Shown: positions 29,101 through 36,531 of the stretch, one piece after another | Numbering within the stretch: the first letter of the stretch is position 1 | How the letters are laid out: every line of letters starts with the position of its first letter | Assembly (NCBI RefSeq): GCF_001190785.1 | Contig: NZ_LGSS01000003.1 | Span: forward strand, 1 to 64,000 | Direction of reading: 5' to 3' | DNA: 64,000 nucleotides | Origin: Gottschalkia purinilytica | GTDB lineage: Bacteria; Bacillota; Clostridia; Tissierellales; Gottschalkiaceae | Made by a program: the position numbers and the translations under genes | Notes under the pieces: generated by a model | Databases searched by the model: none | The model's input: the letters and a program-made list of their open reading frames with translations, nothing else | What the model was told of the DNA's origin: nothing

Positions 29101-29243
29101 ATGGTAATGGTAATTCTGGAAATGGTGGCACCGGAGGCAATAATGGTGGAGGAACTGGTGGAAATGGTTCTAACCCAGATAATGGCAATGGTAATGGCAA
29201 TAATGGAGGTAGTGAAGTACAGATTCCAAATGATGGTGAATAA
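26103..29243 (+). CDS. Class A penicillin-binding protein (transglycosylase/transpeptidase)
   Basis: A 1046-residue bifunctional peptidoglycan synthase. After a basic cytoplasmic tail and one membrane segment (about 27-50), the GT51 domain shows EDERFRKHFGVDVKG with catalytic E110 and the GASTITQQLAKN motif. The transpeptidase has S557-S-M-K560, S613-I-N615 and K758-T-G760. An unusual insert of about 150 residues, rich in short Asn/Gly/Leu turns, lies between the two catalytic parts (about 370-525). Behind the catalytic domains are two Cys-containing VSGxLA-type modules and an Asn/Gly-rich tail of about 90 residues. AGGAGG precedes the ATG. Confidence 0.93.
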   Translation: MTQENNKSPRTEKNKSKKVKKKWGFFRVLSMVILITMIAGTGIVGGLVFGAIRNVPEIDPSNIESLLHQNSTIVDEEGNLIEKLHAEENRTIVDLDKIPKHLQNAFISIEDERFRKHFGVDVKGIMAALIADIKAGAAVRGASTITQQLAKNLYLTNEKKLTRKIKEAYIAIKMERVLTKDQILEAYLNRIYLGQGAYGVQEAAHTYFSKDVSELTLAESTLLAGVTKNPTKLSLYKLVSPNNVSKEDKVVGNVDIYGEKYTAVYNPDVISRQRLILMKMKELGYISEDEHNTALNEDVSKSLKPGAKKFTDISSYFADFVKSQVLDDLVKKAGYTKEQAQKELLTGGLKVYATVDLDLQREVESVYSNFAKNIFSGKRTSSWTVDGRGNIIDTSKSIVYYKKANILDESGSLILENGTYELTDEGLTINNRKLNIYPKSIDIKDYYTLDNRGSLITHTLGSIVLNAKDYRTLSNKEILIKNSFLNKNKDFYKIDGNKNLLINGNYFLNDGAGILQPQSATVVMDHSNGTVKAMVGGRNFEGQKILNRALAPRQPGSSMKPIAAYLPALDNGYTAATSIDDVPFYNGNGKLWPRNWYRGYKGLVSLRESVEQSINVNSVKVVEDVGTSRIKEYLQKMGIIKENESDSFVTKAENRQTNDENLSALGLGGMAKGISPLDMTAAFSSIANEGVYIKPRSYIKVEDRYGNTILDNKPSKTKVVSPQVAYVMTDVLKSTVTSGLGKKAKLDASNSRIPVAGKTGTTSDNTDLWFVGYTPYYSAAVWIGNDSPSVKVASSHSSSSAAQLWSIIMKSAHKKLPAKNFKMPNNIVRRNVCTVSGKLATDLCRQDPRGNVVRSEIFVKGTEPKDYCDMHVRVNIDTVSGMLASDKCPSSLVASRVFIKRNPPYNPSKHGGIVPDDYKYTVPTKTCDHSSHYNKKEDDNNIIDNIIDSIINNGNNDNNGSDNNNNNNNGIDVPGNNTIPNNNNGSNNGNTGGNNNGGTNGNGNSGNGGTGGNNGGGTGGNGSNPDNGNGNGNNGGSEVQIPNDGE
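28915..29235 (+). repeat. Low-complexity Asn/Gly/Asp tail coding region
   Basis: The 3' end of the penicillin-binding protein gene is dominated by AAT, AAC and GGT/GGA codons. It encodes a disordered tail that probably threads the cell wall. Such tracts are prone to slippage. Confidence 0.8.
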
Positions 29244-29258
29244 ACAATAGTAGTTTAA

Positions 29259-29293
29259 TAAAAAACCATCCAAATTATATTGGATGGTTTTTT
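29259..29293. terminator. Bidirectional terminator after the penicillin-binding protein gene
   Basis: AAAAAACCATCCAA / TTGGATGGTTTTTT stem with a short loop; serves the convergent gene too. Confidence 0.88.
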
Positions 29294-29325
29294 GTGTGTA
29301 ATATTTTAGTTTCTTTATTAGATTA

Positions 29326-30066
29326 TTATCTTTCTACTACCCAGAATCTACACTCTGTCGAAAATGCTCTTACTTCTATGTTTTCATTTGCTAACTCTAG
29401 CCTATAACAATCTTCTATATGTATAAATCCTGAATCTGTAATATCTTGTAGTATTTCTTCACGTGTAGGAATATGTATATAAGTACTACTTTCTTTTTCC
29501 TTAATAATAAGATCCCCAAATTCTATTAAACATGGATCTTGCTTACCTTGATCCCATTTTGTTTTTTCTTTTTTCCAGAACTCTTTATATTCTGTCTCTA
29601 TATTTCTATCATGTGTAGTAAATATAAAAATTCCATTTTCCTTTAAAACTCTTCTTATTTCTTTCATAGCTTCTACTCTATTTTTTCTCCCTGGTATTTG
29701 CATTAAACCATTAAATGAAAATATCGCAGAATTAAAAGATTTATCTACATAAGGTAATTTACAAACATCACCTACAATAAATTCTATGTCAAAATTATTT
29801 AGTTTAGCTAAATCTTTTGCATAGCTAATAAAATTCTCTGACAGATCTAATCCTTTAATACTTTTAAAACCAGATTTAAAAAGACCAAAGGTTGTTCTTC
29901 CAGTACCACAACCAATATCTAAAATCTTATCATCTTTTTTTATATATTTATTTATAATTTTCTTTTCAGATTCCCATAATCCTATTTTTTCTATAGCGTC
30001 TATATAGCTTAAAATAGTACCTTCTCTATTATATGAATTTTTTATTAAGTCCTTAGTAACTCTCAT
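29326..30066 (-). CDS. Class I SAM-dependent methyltransferase
   Basis: A 246-residue Rossmann-fold methyltransferase. Motif I is KILDIGCGTGRTTFGL (about residues 48-63), the acidic residue after strand 2 is in GLDLSENFI, and the motif IV region reads FNSAIFSFNGLMQIP. The substrate is not evident. An ATG 15 bases upstream has no ribosome site, while GGAG precedes this one by 9 bases, so the internal ATG is chosen. No neighbour suggests a pathway. Confidence 0.8.
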   Translation of the reverse strand: MRVTKDLIKNSYNREGTILSYIDAIEKIGLWESEKKIINKYIKKDDKILDIGCGTGRTTFGLFKSGFKSIKGLDLSENFISYAKDLAKLNNFDIEFIVGDVCKLPYVDKSFNSAIFSFNGLMQIPGRKNRVEAMKEIRRVLKENGIFIFTTHDRNIETEYKEFWKKEKTKWDQGKQDPCLIEFGDLIIKEKESSTYIHIPTREEILQDITDSGFIHIEDCYRLELANENIEVRAFSTECRFWVVER

Positions 30067-30151
30067 TACTCCACTCTCCATAGATCTATATTTGAATTTT
30101 CAAACCAAGATATAGTCATTTACTAGTTCATCTATAACTCTAATTAATATT

Positions 30152-30790
30152 TTATTTATAAGAATAAGCTTTTATAAATTCTTTTTCTAATTTTTGTGGT
30201 AAATTATCAAATAATTCTGCTACTGTTTCATATGTATTAAGAGCTTTAATAATATTAGCATCAGGCTCAACAAAAACTAATGGTATATCTTCTTCTTTAA
30301 ATTCTTTTCTAATGGGAAATGCTAATTTTTCCTCTTCTAAACTAAATTGAGCATCTACTCCTTTTTTATTTCCTCTAGCATCTACCCTTATCCATTTTTT
30401 TATTTTCTTTATGTATATAGCATTAAGTCCATGTAAAATCAAATAATTTTTTTGATCGTCATCTAAAATGAGCCTTTGATAGCAGAATCCAGTTGGTATC
30501 CCCATACCTCTTAGCAATGCAGCTAGTAAATGTGATTTAGCATAACATATTCCCTCTTTTTCCCTCAGTACATCTGATGCTTTACATGTAACAACTTTTC
30601 CTTCTACATCTGCTGAATGATTTATATTATCTCTTACATATTCATAAGTTTTTCTAATTAAATCAATCTCTGACTTTACTCCAATTTTTAAATATTTAGC
30701 TAACTCTATAATATTTTCATTTTGAAAGTCTATTATCATTGTATTCTTTAAATAGTCTGTTATATCATCCGATTCTATTACTAAATTCAA
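30152..30790 (-). CDS. Transglutaminase-like cysteine protease-fold protein
   Basis: A 212-residue soluble protein with a transglutaminase-like core: Cys in EGICYAKSHLLAALLRGMGIP, His in YLILHGLNAIYI and Asp in KWIRVDARGN form the expected triad. Bacterial members are often peptidases or amide-bond enzymes. No signal peptide is present, so it acts in the cytoplasm. GGGGGA lies 6 bases before a TTG that begins LNLVIESDD; the ATG 21 bases earlier lacks a ribosome site, so the TTG start is preferred. Confidence 0.78.
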   Translation of the reverse strand: MNLVIESDDITDYLKNTMIIDFQNENIIELAKYLKIGVKSEIDLIRKTYEYVRDNINHSADVEGKVVTCKASDVLREKEGICYAKSHLLAALLRGMGIPTGFCYQRLILDDDQKNYLILHGLNAIYIKKIKKWIRVDARGNKKGVDAQFSLEEEKLAFPIRKEFKEEDIPLVFVEPDANIIKALNTYETVAELFDNLPQKLEKEFIKAYSYK

Positions 30791-31127
30791 AGTTATTCCC
30801 CCTTTATTCATCTATACTATCATTTATATTACTTCTTATAAAAAATAACCTCTATTTAGAACATATATACATTAACAAAATTAAAAAGCTTATGAAGCTC
30901 TTGAATCTAAAAATTCATTATTGGTATGTTTTCCATGAAATATTAAAATATCCTTTAGTTTTTTCATAAATAAGCATTATCTTTACTACACTTAGTATTT
31001 ATGCTTGCTTCACATTAAAATATTTTACTTCTTATCCATTAGATTTAGTATATGATACACATAGTAATAACATCTAATACAGAATATAACCAAGAAAAAA
31101 GTATGCTCAACTTAATAGCATACTTTT
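30791..31127. other. Intergenic stretch upstream of the transglutaminase-like gene
   Basis: AT-rich, with no supported gene. It contains the spoVAF terminator at its left end and otherwise shows only short repeats. Confidence 0.5.
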
Positions 31128-31129
31128 TT
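31095..31129 (-). terminator. Terminator of the spoVA operon
   Basis: AAAAAAGTATGCT pairs with AGCATACTTTTTT around a 9-base loop, overlapping the spoVAF stop codon. Confidence 0.88.
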
Positions 31130-32600
31130 ATCGTTTATTGTTTTCGTCTCTACTTCGAGTCTCATCATTTTCAGTTTTTAAAAATTCTGGCCTCATTCTA
31201 ACTTCAGGAATAGGAGTTCTTAATAAAATAGACTTTAAAGCTCTCTTGTTAAAAGGAATGAGTGGCCATAAGTAATCTACCCCACCAAAAGACTTAGTTT
31301 TAAATAGTGATATTAAAAGCAATATAATTCCTGCTATAAACCCGTATATGTTAAATAGTCCTGTAAATACTATTAAGATTAGTCTGAATATCCTAACAGC
31401 CATAGCAAACTCAATACTAGGAGTAGCAAACATCCCTATTCCTACAATTGCTGTATATAATATGGTCTCAGGAATAAATAATCCTACCTTTACAGCAAAC
31501 TCTCCTAGCAAAAGTGCACCTATAATACCTAATGAGGTTGTAAGTGCATTAGGTGTATGAATGGACGCTATTCTCAAAACATCTATACCTACTTCTAAAA
31601 TTATAAATTGTAATAATAGACTTATCTCTCCTGTTTTTTCTGGACCAATAAATTCCAGCCATACTGGTAGAAACTCTCTATTTTGAACTAATAATAGCCA
31701 TAATGGGGATAATATATATGATAGGAATATAGATATATGTCTTACCCATCTTATATAACTTCCAATAGTGGGATTTTGATAATAGTCTTCTGCGTGTTGT
31801 GTAAAATGGAATATAGTAACAGGTAAAATCATAACACTTGGAGTAGTATCAACTAAAATAATAATATGACCTTCTAACATATGAGCAGCAGCTACATCTG
31901 GTCTTTCTGTAAATCTAGCTTGAGGAAAAGGATTCCAGCTATTTCCGAATATATATTCTTCTAGTGTTTTTACTCCCATTAGTAATGATTCTGTATCAAT
32001 TTTATTTATCTTTTCTCGTAAATCGTCTAACATCTGTGAGTTAACAATATCTCCTATATATCCTATTGCTACATCATTTTGTGATCTTTTACCTACTTTC
32101 ATAAGCTCAAATCTAAGATTTGGATCTCTAATTCTTCTTCTAATTAAAGCTGTATTGAATATTATAGTTTCAACAAATCCATCTCTAGATCCTCTAGTTA
32201 CCTTTTCTAAATCGGGCTCTTCTGGACCCCTAGCTGGATATGTTCTAGTATCAATTACTATGCCTTCTTCTACACCTTCAATAAAAAGTACAGCAGATCC
32301 TGATAAAATACAATATTCTAATTCTTCCATATCATCAGTAGAGTTGCACTCTACATAAGGAATTTTTAGAGATATTATATTTTTGAGGAAGTTAGGAAGT
32401 ACTTCCTCTTTTTTACAACTTTGAAGTATAGATAAAATCCAGACCATAACATCATCTTTTATAAATCCATCTATAAAGAAAATAGAACTATCTTTTCCTG
32501 CTATTTTAATATCTCTTCTTACTACGTCGAAGCTTTTGCCTACACCCATTTTATTTGATAGATTATTTATAACTTCATTATAGTCCCTCTTATTCTTCAT
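31128..32600 (-). CDS. spoVAF: Spore germination protein SpoVAF (GerA family)
   Basis: A 490-residue member of the GerA A-subunit family. The N-terminal soluble half is followed by about five membrane segments in residues 245-450. Typical stretches include GSAVLFIEGVEEGIVIDTRTYPARGPEEPD and RDGFVETIIFNTALIRRRIRDP. In Bacillus SpoVAF helps ion release and germinant-receptor signalling together with SpoVAEa. It overlaps spoVAEa by 11 bases and is the last gene of the operon, ending in a terminator. Confidence 0.93.
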   Translation of the reverse strand: MKNKRDYNEVINNLSNKMGVGKSFDVVRRDIKIAGKDSSIFFIDGFIKDDVMVWILSILQSCKKEEVLPNFLKNIISLKIPYVECNSTDDMEELEYCILSGSAVLFIEGVEEGIVIDTRTYPARGPEEPDLEKVTRGSRDGFVETIIFNTALIRRRIRDPNLRFELMKVGKRSQNDVAIGYIGDIVNSQMLDDLREKINKIDTESLLMGVKTLEEYIFGNSWNPFPQARFTERPDVAAAHMLEGHIIILVDTTPSVMILPVTIFHFTQHAEDYYQNPTIGSYIRWVRHISIFLSYILSPLWLLLVQNREFLPVWLEFIGPEKTGEISLLLQFIILEVGIDVLRIASIHTPNALTTSLGIIGALLLGEFAVKVGLFIPETILYTAIVGIGMFATPSIEFAMAVRIFRLILIVFTGLFNIYGFIAGIILLLISLFKTKSFGGVDYLWPLIPFNKRALKSILLRTPIPEVRMRPEFLKTENDETRSRDENNKR

Positions 32601-33162
32601 TTTTTTTATGATCGCTCCTATTCAAAATTTCCTTTATTGCCTTTGTAAGAACAGGAGCCCCTTCACAAATTCTATCTTTACCTTGCATTTTTCCTATATC
32701 ACCAATTCCAACAACTAATGGTCTTTCCTGTATATAGTTAATAATATCTACTGTATCTCCATATAATATTTTACTATCAGTCTCTAATCCATTTTTATCA
32801 ACAGCATTTTCTACTATTTCACACATACAGTTAATAGAAAAGTCAACTTCTATACCCTCTATTTCTTCTGTATTTGATGCAACAGCAATAACTCCTAGTA
32901 TTTCCATATCTGAGTGCTCCATTATATCTTTTAGAGCCTGCTCTCCTTTTCCGAATCCAGGGTCACCTATATCGTCTACCATAACAAGTACAGGATCATA
33001 TTTTGCTTTCTTTATAAGTTCTACAATCGTACTTCCTGTTAAAGGTGTAGGATTACCTGCTGATCTTGAAATACATCTTCCTCCAACATTTAAAGCAGCT
33101 TTTTCTACAGCTTTTTGGGCTATTGAATCCCCATCTGTTACTAAAATAATTTCTCTTTTCAT
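32590..33162 (-). CDS. spoVAEa: Stage V sporulation protein AE, soluble form (SpoVAEa)
   Basis: A 190-residue soluble protein, MKREIILVTDGDSIAQKAVEK at the start and SRSAGNPTPLTG near residue 35, characteristic of SpoVAEa. In Bacillus it partners with SpoVAF in the inner spore membrane region and tunes germination. It lies between spoVAEb and spoVAF, the usual order, and is separated from spoVAEb by 17 bases. Confidence 0.93.
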   Translation of the reverse strand: MKREIILVTDGDSIAQKAVEKAALNVGGRCISRSAGNPTPLTGSTIVELIKKAKYDPVLVMVDDIGDPGFGKGEQALKDIMEHSDMEILGVIAVASNTEEIEGIEVDFSINCMCEIVENAVDKNGLETDSKILYGDTVDIINYIQERPLVVGIGDIGKMQGKDRICEGAPVLTKAIKEILNRSDHKKNEE

Positions 33163-33179
33163 TCTAATAACATCCTTTA

Positions 33180-33542
33180 CTATTGCTTAGTTTTAGGATT
33201 AAATATAACGGACATTATATATCCAAAGAAAGTTGCAGCTGCAACTCCAGCAGCCGTAGCTTGAATTCCTCCTGTAAAAGCTCCTATTATTCCATCCTTT
33301 CTAACTGCCTCTATAGCACCTTTAGCTAATGAGTATCCAAATCCAGGTAGCGGAACTGTGGCTCCAGCACCTGCAAACTTTACTAAAGGTTCATATATTC
33401 CTAATGCAGTTAATATAACTCCTGAAGTTACGAATATGACTAATATATGAGCTGGATTCAACTTTGTGTTATCAAGTAATATTTGACCAATAACACATAT
33501 TAATCCTCCAACTAAAAAAGCTTTTAAAAATTCTATAAGCAT
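33180..33542 (-). CDS. spoVAE: Stage V sporulation protein AE, membrane form (SpoVAEb)
   Basis: A 120-residue membrane protein with about three to four segments and the family stretch FAGAGATVPLPGFGYSLAKGAIEAVRKDG. With SpoVAC and SpoVAD it forms the channel complex that moves dipicolinic acid into the spore and releases it on germination. Its N-terminus is very like that of SpoVAC (LVGGLICVIGQI in both), showing common origin. Confidence 0.95.
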   Translation of the reverse strand: MLIEFLKAFLVGGLICVIGQILLDNTKLNPAHILVIFVTSGVILTALGIYEPLVKFAGAGATVPLPGFGYSLAKGAIEAVRKDGIIGAFTGGIQATAAGVAAATFFGYIMSVIFNPKTKQ

Positions 33543-33555
33543 ATTTTTTATCCTC

Positions 33556-34572
33556 CTATTTACTATTACTTATAGTTATAGCATGTGCTATACCAGGTAT
33601 AGTTTCTCCTTGTTGAATTCCTACTGGTGAGTGAAGAGCTCCTGTTGAAACTAATAATACTCTATTTAAATTTCTAGCTTTAATTTCTTTAAAAACATAT
33701 CCAGCAAATACAGATGCAGAACAGCCACATCCACTTCCTCCTAAATGTGTATCTTGCTTTTCATTATCAAATATTTCTATACCACAATCTGTATAAATTT
33801 GAGATATATCATATCCTTCTTTCGCTATTAACTCTTCAGCTATTTCTGCTCCCAATATTCCTAAATCTCCTGTTATTATAAGATCATAGTCTTTAACTCT
33901 AAATCCAGTATCCTTAAAGTGTTGTACAATGGTATCTACAGCAGCAGGTGCCATAGCCGGTCCCATATTATTTGCATCTTTTATTCCTAAATCTATTACT
34001 TTACCAGTAGTTACATGAGTTACATAAGGACCATTTCCATTAGAAGATAATACTACTGCCCCTGCTCCTGTAACTGTCCATTGTGCAGTAGGTGTTCTTT
34101 GATTACCATGCTCTAAAGGATATCTATATTGTCTTTCAGCACTACTGAAATGACTAGATGTAGCACACACTGTATAATCAGCATACCCTCCATCTACTAT
34201 CATAGCACCTAGACTAAGAGATTCTGACATAGTTGAGCATGCTCCATATAGACCAAAAAAAGGTATTTGTAACTGTCTAGCAGAATATGCTGAAGATATT
34301 ATTTGATTTAACAAATCTCCTGCAAATAAATAATCCACATCATTTTCTGTAATTTTAGCATCTGATATAGCGCTTCTGATAGTTTCATTTTGTATTTTTG
34401 ATTCACTTTTCTCCCAGCTTTCTTCTCCCCATAAATCATCTTCTAATATAAGATCAAAATAATCTTTTAAAGGTCCCTCTCCTTCTTTAGGACCAACTAT
34501 ACAATAAGTAGATATGATTGATGGGGGATTTTCTAATTTCACTGTTTGCTTGCCTAATTTTTTTTGTGCCAA
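33556..34572 (-). CDS. spoVAD: Stage V sporulation protein AD (dipicolinic acid-binding)
   Basis: A 338-residue soluble protein with a thiolase-like fold that binds dipicolinic acid. The start GKQTVKLENPPSIISTYCIVGPKEGEGPL and the stretches YGACSTMSESLSLGAM and DTHLGGSGCGCSASVFAGY are hallmark. It is the most conserved SpoVA subunit. It sits between spoVAC and spoVAE with 13-base gaps and a strong ribosome site. Confidence 0.97.
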   Translation of the reverse strand: MAQKKLGKQTVKLENPPSIISTYCIVGPKEGEGPLKDYFDLILEDDLWGEESWEKSESKIQNETIRSAISDAKITENDVDYLFAGDLLNQIISSAYSARQLQIPFFGLYGACSTMSESLSLGAMIVDGGYADYTVCATSSHFSSAERQYRYPLEHGNQRTPTAQWTVTGAGAVVLSSNGNGPYVTHVTTGKVIDLGIKDANNMGPAMAPAAVDTIVQHFKDTGFRVKDYDLIITGDLGILGAEIAEELIAKEGYDISQIYTDCGIEIFDNEKQDTHLGGSGCGCSASVFAGYVFKEIKARNLNRVLLVSTGALHSPVGIQQGETIPGIAHAITISNSK

Positions 34573-34585
34573 TTTAATTACCTCC

Positions 34586-35029
34586 TTATCTCTTTAAAAG
34601 TAAGTATATAAGCCCTACTAGTATAGAGCTTCCATATCCATAAACAAGAACTGGACCTGCTATAGTAAACATTTTGGCTGCAACCCCTAATACAAATCCC
34701 TCTTTTTTATATTCCATAGCAGGAGATACTATAGAGTTTGCAAATCCAGTTATAGGTACTATCGCTCCAGCTCCTCCTTTTTTTGTTAGTTTATCATAGA
34801 CTCCTATCCCAGTTAGAAAAGCTCCTAAAAATACAAGAAGCATAGAAGTTGAAGATGCAACTTGTTCTTTACCTAGTCCAACACTTTCAAAATAGTTAGT
34901 TATAATTTGACCAATAACACATATTAATCCTCCAACTAAAAAAGCCCATATAATATTTTTTATATAGTTTGGTTTTGGAGTTTTTTTATCAACATATTTT
35001 TGATAATCTTTATTATTTAAATTATCCAT
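34586..35029 (-). CDS. spoVAC: Stage V sporulation protein AC (mechanosensitive channel subunit)
   Basis: A 147-residue membrane protein with about four segments after a polar N-terminus. LVGGLICVIGQI and GGAGAIVPITGFANSIVSPAMEYKKEG identify SpoVAC, which has been shown in Bacillus to behave as a mechanosensitive channel for dipicolinic acid release. It starts the C-D-E core of the operon. Confidence 0.95.
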   Translation of the reverse strand: MDNLNNKDYQKYVDKKTPKPNYIKNIIWAFLVGGLICVIGQIITNYFESVGLGKEQVASSTSMLLVFLGAFLTGIGVYDKLTKKGGAGAIVPITGFANSIVSPAMEYKKEGFVLGVAAKMFTIAGPVLVYGYGSSILVGLIYLLLKR

Positions 35030-35042
35030 TTTATCATCCCTC

Positions 35043-35192
35043 TCATTTCAAATTATTAAGTTTTTGATTCTTCCTTAAGTTACATATATCATCATTAAAT
35101 TTATAATAGTTTTCGTAATTTCTTATTTTTTTATCCTTTTTATTTAATCCATCTAAATGGCATTCAAAACTTTTTACAAATGAATTCTTCAT
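35043..35192 (-). CDS. Unknown 49-residue basic protein inside the spoVA operon
   Basis: A short Lys/Asn-rich frame (MKNSFVKSFECHLDGLNKKD...) preceded by AGAGGTG at 8 bases from the ATG. It sits in the 177-bp gap between spoVAB and spoVAC, 14 bases before spoVAC. It has no membrane segment and no known family. Its ribosome site and tight spacing argue for translation; it could also be a coupling leader for spoVAC. Confidence 0.55.
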   Translation of the reverse strand: MKNSFVKSFECHLDGLNKKDKKIRNYENYYKFNDDICNLRKNQKLNNLK

Positions 35193-35206
35193 ATATAGAA
35201 CACCTC

Positions 35207-35638
35207 TTATTTGCCATTTAAGAATATCCACTCTACAAGTGAGCCTATCATCTTTCCTAGAGCTGTTGATATAAGTAGTATTTTTATATGATTATCACTT
35301 ATCTTCAATTTTTTTACTAAAACAGGTATTACATTTAGAACTTCAGCTAAAGCTGATGCAAGAAGACCTACAAACATGCCAAATAGGAAACCCATAGGAA
35401 TTACTAAAAGTTTAACTATTTGACTTATATTTAATGTAAAATTTGTTAGTGTCAAAAATGTTATCAAAGTTATAGATACACTAATTACCAATCCATATAA
35501 TTTGACATATCCTTGAGTTTTGCTTATTTGTGAAAGTCTAGGTATAACATCTAATACTGTTAAAAATGCTGCCGCTGCGCTTCCTACTACAGCTCCTCCG
35601 GATATTGATATTATTATAATAAGTATAGCTTTAATCAA
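35207..35638 (-). CDS. spoVAB: Stage V sporulation protein AB
   Basis: A 143-residue membrane protein with about four to five segments. GGAVVGSAAAAFLTVLDVIPRL and FGMFVGLLASALAEVLNVIPVL are two related halves, a family feature. SpoVAB is essential for the SpoVA complex in Bacillus, though its exact job is unclear. It follows spoVAA by 33 bases in the normal order. Confidence 0.93.
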   Translation of the reverse strand: MIKAILIIIISISGGAVVGSAAAAFLTVLDVIPRLSQISKTQGYVKLYGLVISVSITLITFLTLTNFTLNISQIVKLLVIPMGFLFGMFVGLLASALAEVLNVIPVLVKKLKISDNHIKILLISTALGKMIGSLVEWIFLNGK

Positions 35639-35671
35639 TTAATCACCACCAAAACTAACTTAGCTATAATC

Positions 35672-36283
35672 TTAATTGTGTTTTGTAGAGTCTAATATAT
35701 ACTCATCAACATCTTTATCGTATAGATACATCTCTACTTCTAAAGGACTTGGTTCTTTTTCTGATTTTTTAGCAAATATATGATTGAAGAAAGAAGTCAT
35801 ACCTGCTCCTATACCAATTGAATATGGTATTTGGATAATTAACAAGTTTTTAGATTTCTCTCCTGTTATTAAAAAATACATCTTTTTAAAAGTCTCTTCT
35901 ATATTTACATCAGAGTGAAAGTTAGTTATTGCTAGTGCAGCTCCAAAAAATAATAATATACTTACTAATATAACTTTAAAAATCTGAAATATTTTATTTT
36001 GACCTTTATTCTTTTTTGATGATACAAGTATCTCTGGTTCTCCTATTGCCACTATATCTATATCTTTAATGTTTTTATGAATTATATCTATAACTTTCAA
36101 AACTGGTATTACCTTATTTTGATTTATACTTTCTTTTGTTTTTTCTATATCTATATTTGCTATTTTATCTTGAATTTTTTCATCATTACAAAATATACTT
36201 GCTACATCTTTTATCTTTAACATTTTTCCAGCTTCTACTTCTACCTTTGGTTCAGTTTGAATATATACCTTTAATTTTTTAAT
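35672..36283 (-). CDS. spoVAA: Stage V sporulation protein AA, apparent ATT start
   Basis: A protein of 203 residues if started at ATT 36281-36283, with two C-terminal membrane segments (about residues 107-125 and 150-170). The first ATG lies at 36221-36223, but the 20 codons upstream (KKLKVYIQTEPKVEVEAGK) match the beginning expected of SpoVAA, so the ATG start truncates the conserved domain. No ATG, GTG or TTG exists in the extension before the in-frame stop at 36290-36292. GAGGTG lies 7 bases before the ATT. The ATT also overlaps the stop of the small upstream gene (ATTAA). A one-base change from ATG is an alternative. Confidence 0.8.
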   Translation of the reverse strand: MKKLKVYIQTEPKVEVEAGKMLKIKDVASIFCNDEKIQDKIANIDIEKTKESINQNKVIPVLKVIDIIHKNIKDIDIVAIGEPEILVSSKKNKGQNKIFQIFKVILVSILLFFGAALAITNFHSDVNIEETFKKMYFLITGEKSKNLLIIQIPYSIGIGAGMTSFFNHIFAKKSEKEPSPLEVEMYLYDKDVDEYILDSTKHN

Positions 36284-36434
36284 AATAAATCACCTCGTTA
36301 TGAGTTGACTTAACTAATGTAGCTCTAGTAGGAGTTTTAATTTTTGATTCTTTATTTTCATAAATAATATATCCTGCTAATGTCAAAGATAATAATATAA
36401 TACTTGCTATTATCAATTTCATTTTTTTCTTCAT
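36279..36434 (-). CDS. Unknown 51-residue single-pass membrane peptide, first gene of spoVA
   Basis: ATG at 36432-36434 is preceded by GGAG at 8 bases. The frame encodes a basic start (MKKKMK), one membrane segment (about residues 7-25) and a Lys/Thr-rich tail ending in NEVIYY. It lies directly behind a sigma-G-like promoter and its stop overlaps the start of spoVAA, so it is probably translated and couples translation to spoVAA. I know no family. Its end also contains the spoVAA ribosome site. Confidence 0.65.
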   Translation of the reverse strand: MKKKMKLIIASIILLSLTLAGYIIYENKESKIKTPTRATLVKSTHNEVIYY

Positions 36435-36465
36435 ATATATCAACTCCATATTTTTTTACTAACTT

Positions 36466-36495
36466 TATTATGTGATAATTAGCAAATTTTAATAC
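36466..36495 (-). promoter_or_regulatory. Sigma-G-like promoter of the spoVA operon
   Basis: On the minus strand GTATT (36491-36495) and CATAATA (36466-36472) are spaced by exactly 18 bases, matching the forespore consensus GHATR-N18-CATNHTA with one mismatch. It stands between the sigF terminator and the first spoVA gene. spoVA is a sigma-G operon in Bacillus. Confidence 0.72.
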
Positions 36496-36497
36496 AA

Positions 36498-36531
36498 AAA
36501 AATAAAGATGTGAATTTTCACACCTTCGTAA
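36498..36531 (-). terminator. Terminator overlapping the sigF stop
   Basis: GGTGTGAAAAT / ATTTTCACA-type stem around the TGA of sigF, followed on the minus strand by TTTATTTTTTT. Confidence 0.75.

Noticed and set aside
28893-29273. Long Ile/Thr- and Pro/Leu-rich frames on both strands over the 3' end of the penicillin-binding protein gene.
   Set aside because: They are shadows of the Asn/Gly low-complexity tail (AAT, GGT codons); composition and lack of ribosome sites exclude real genes.
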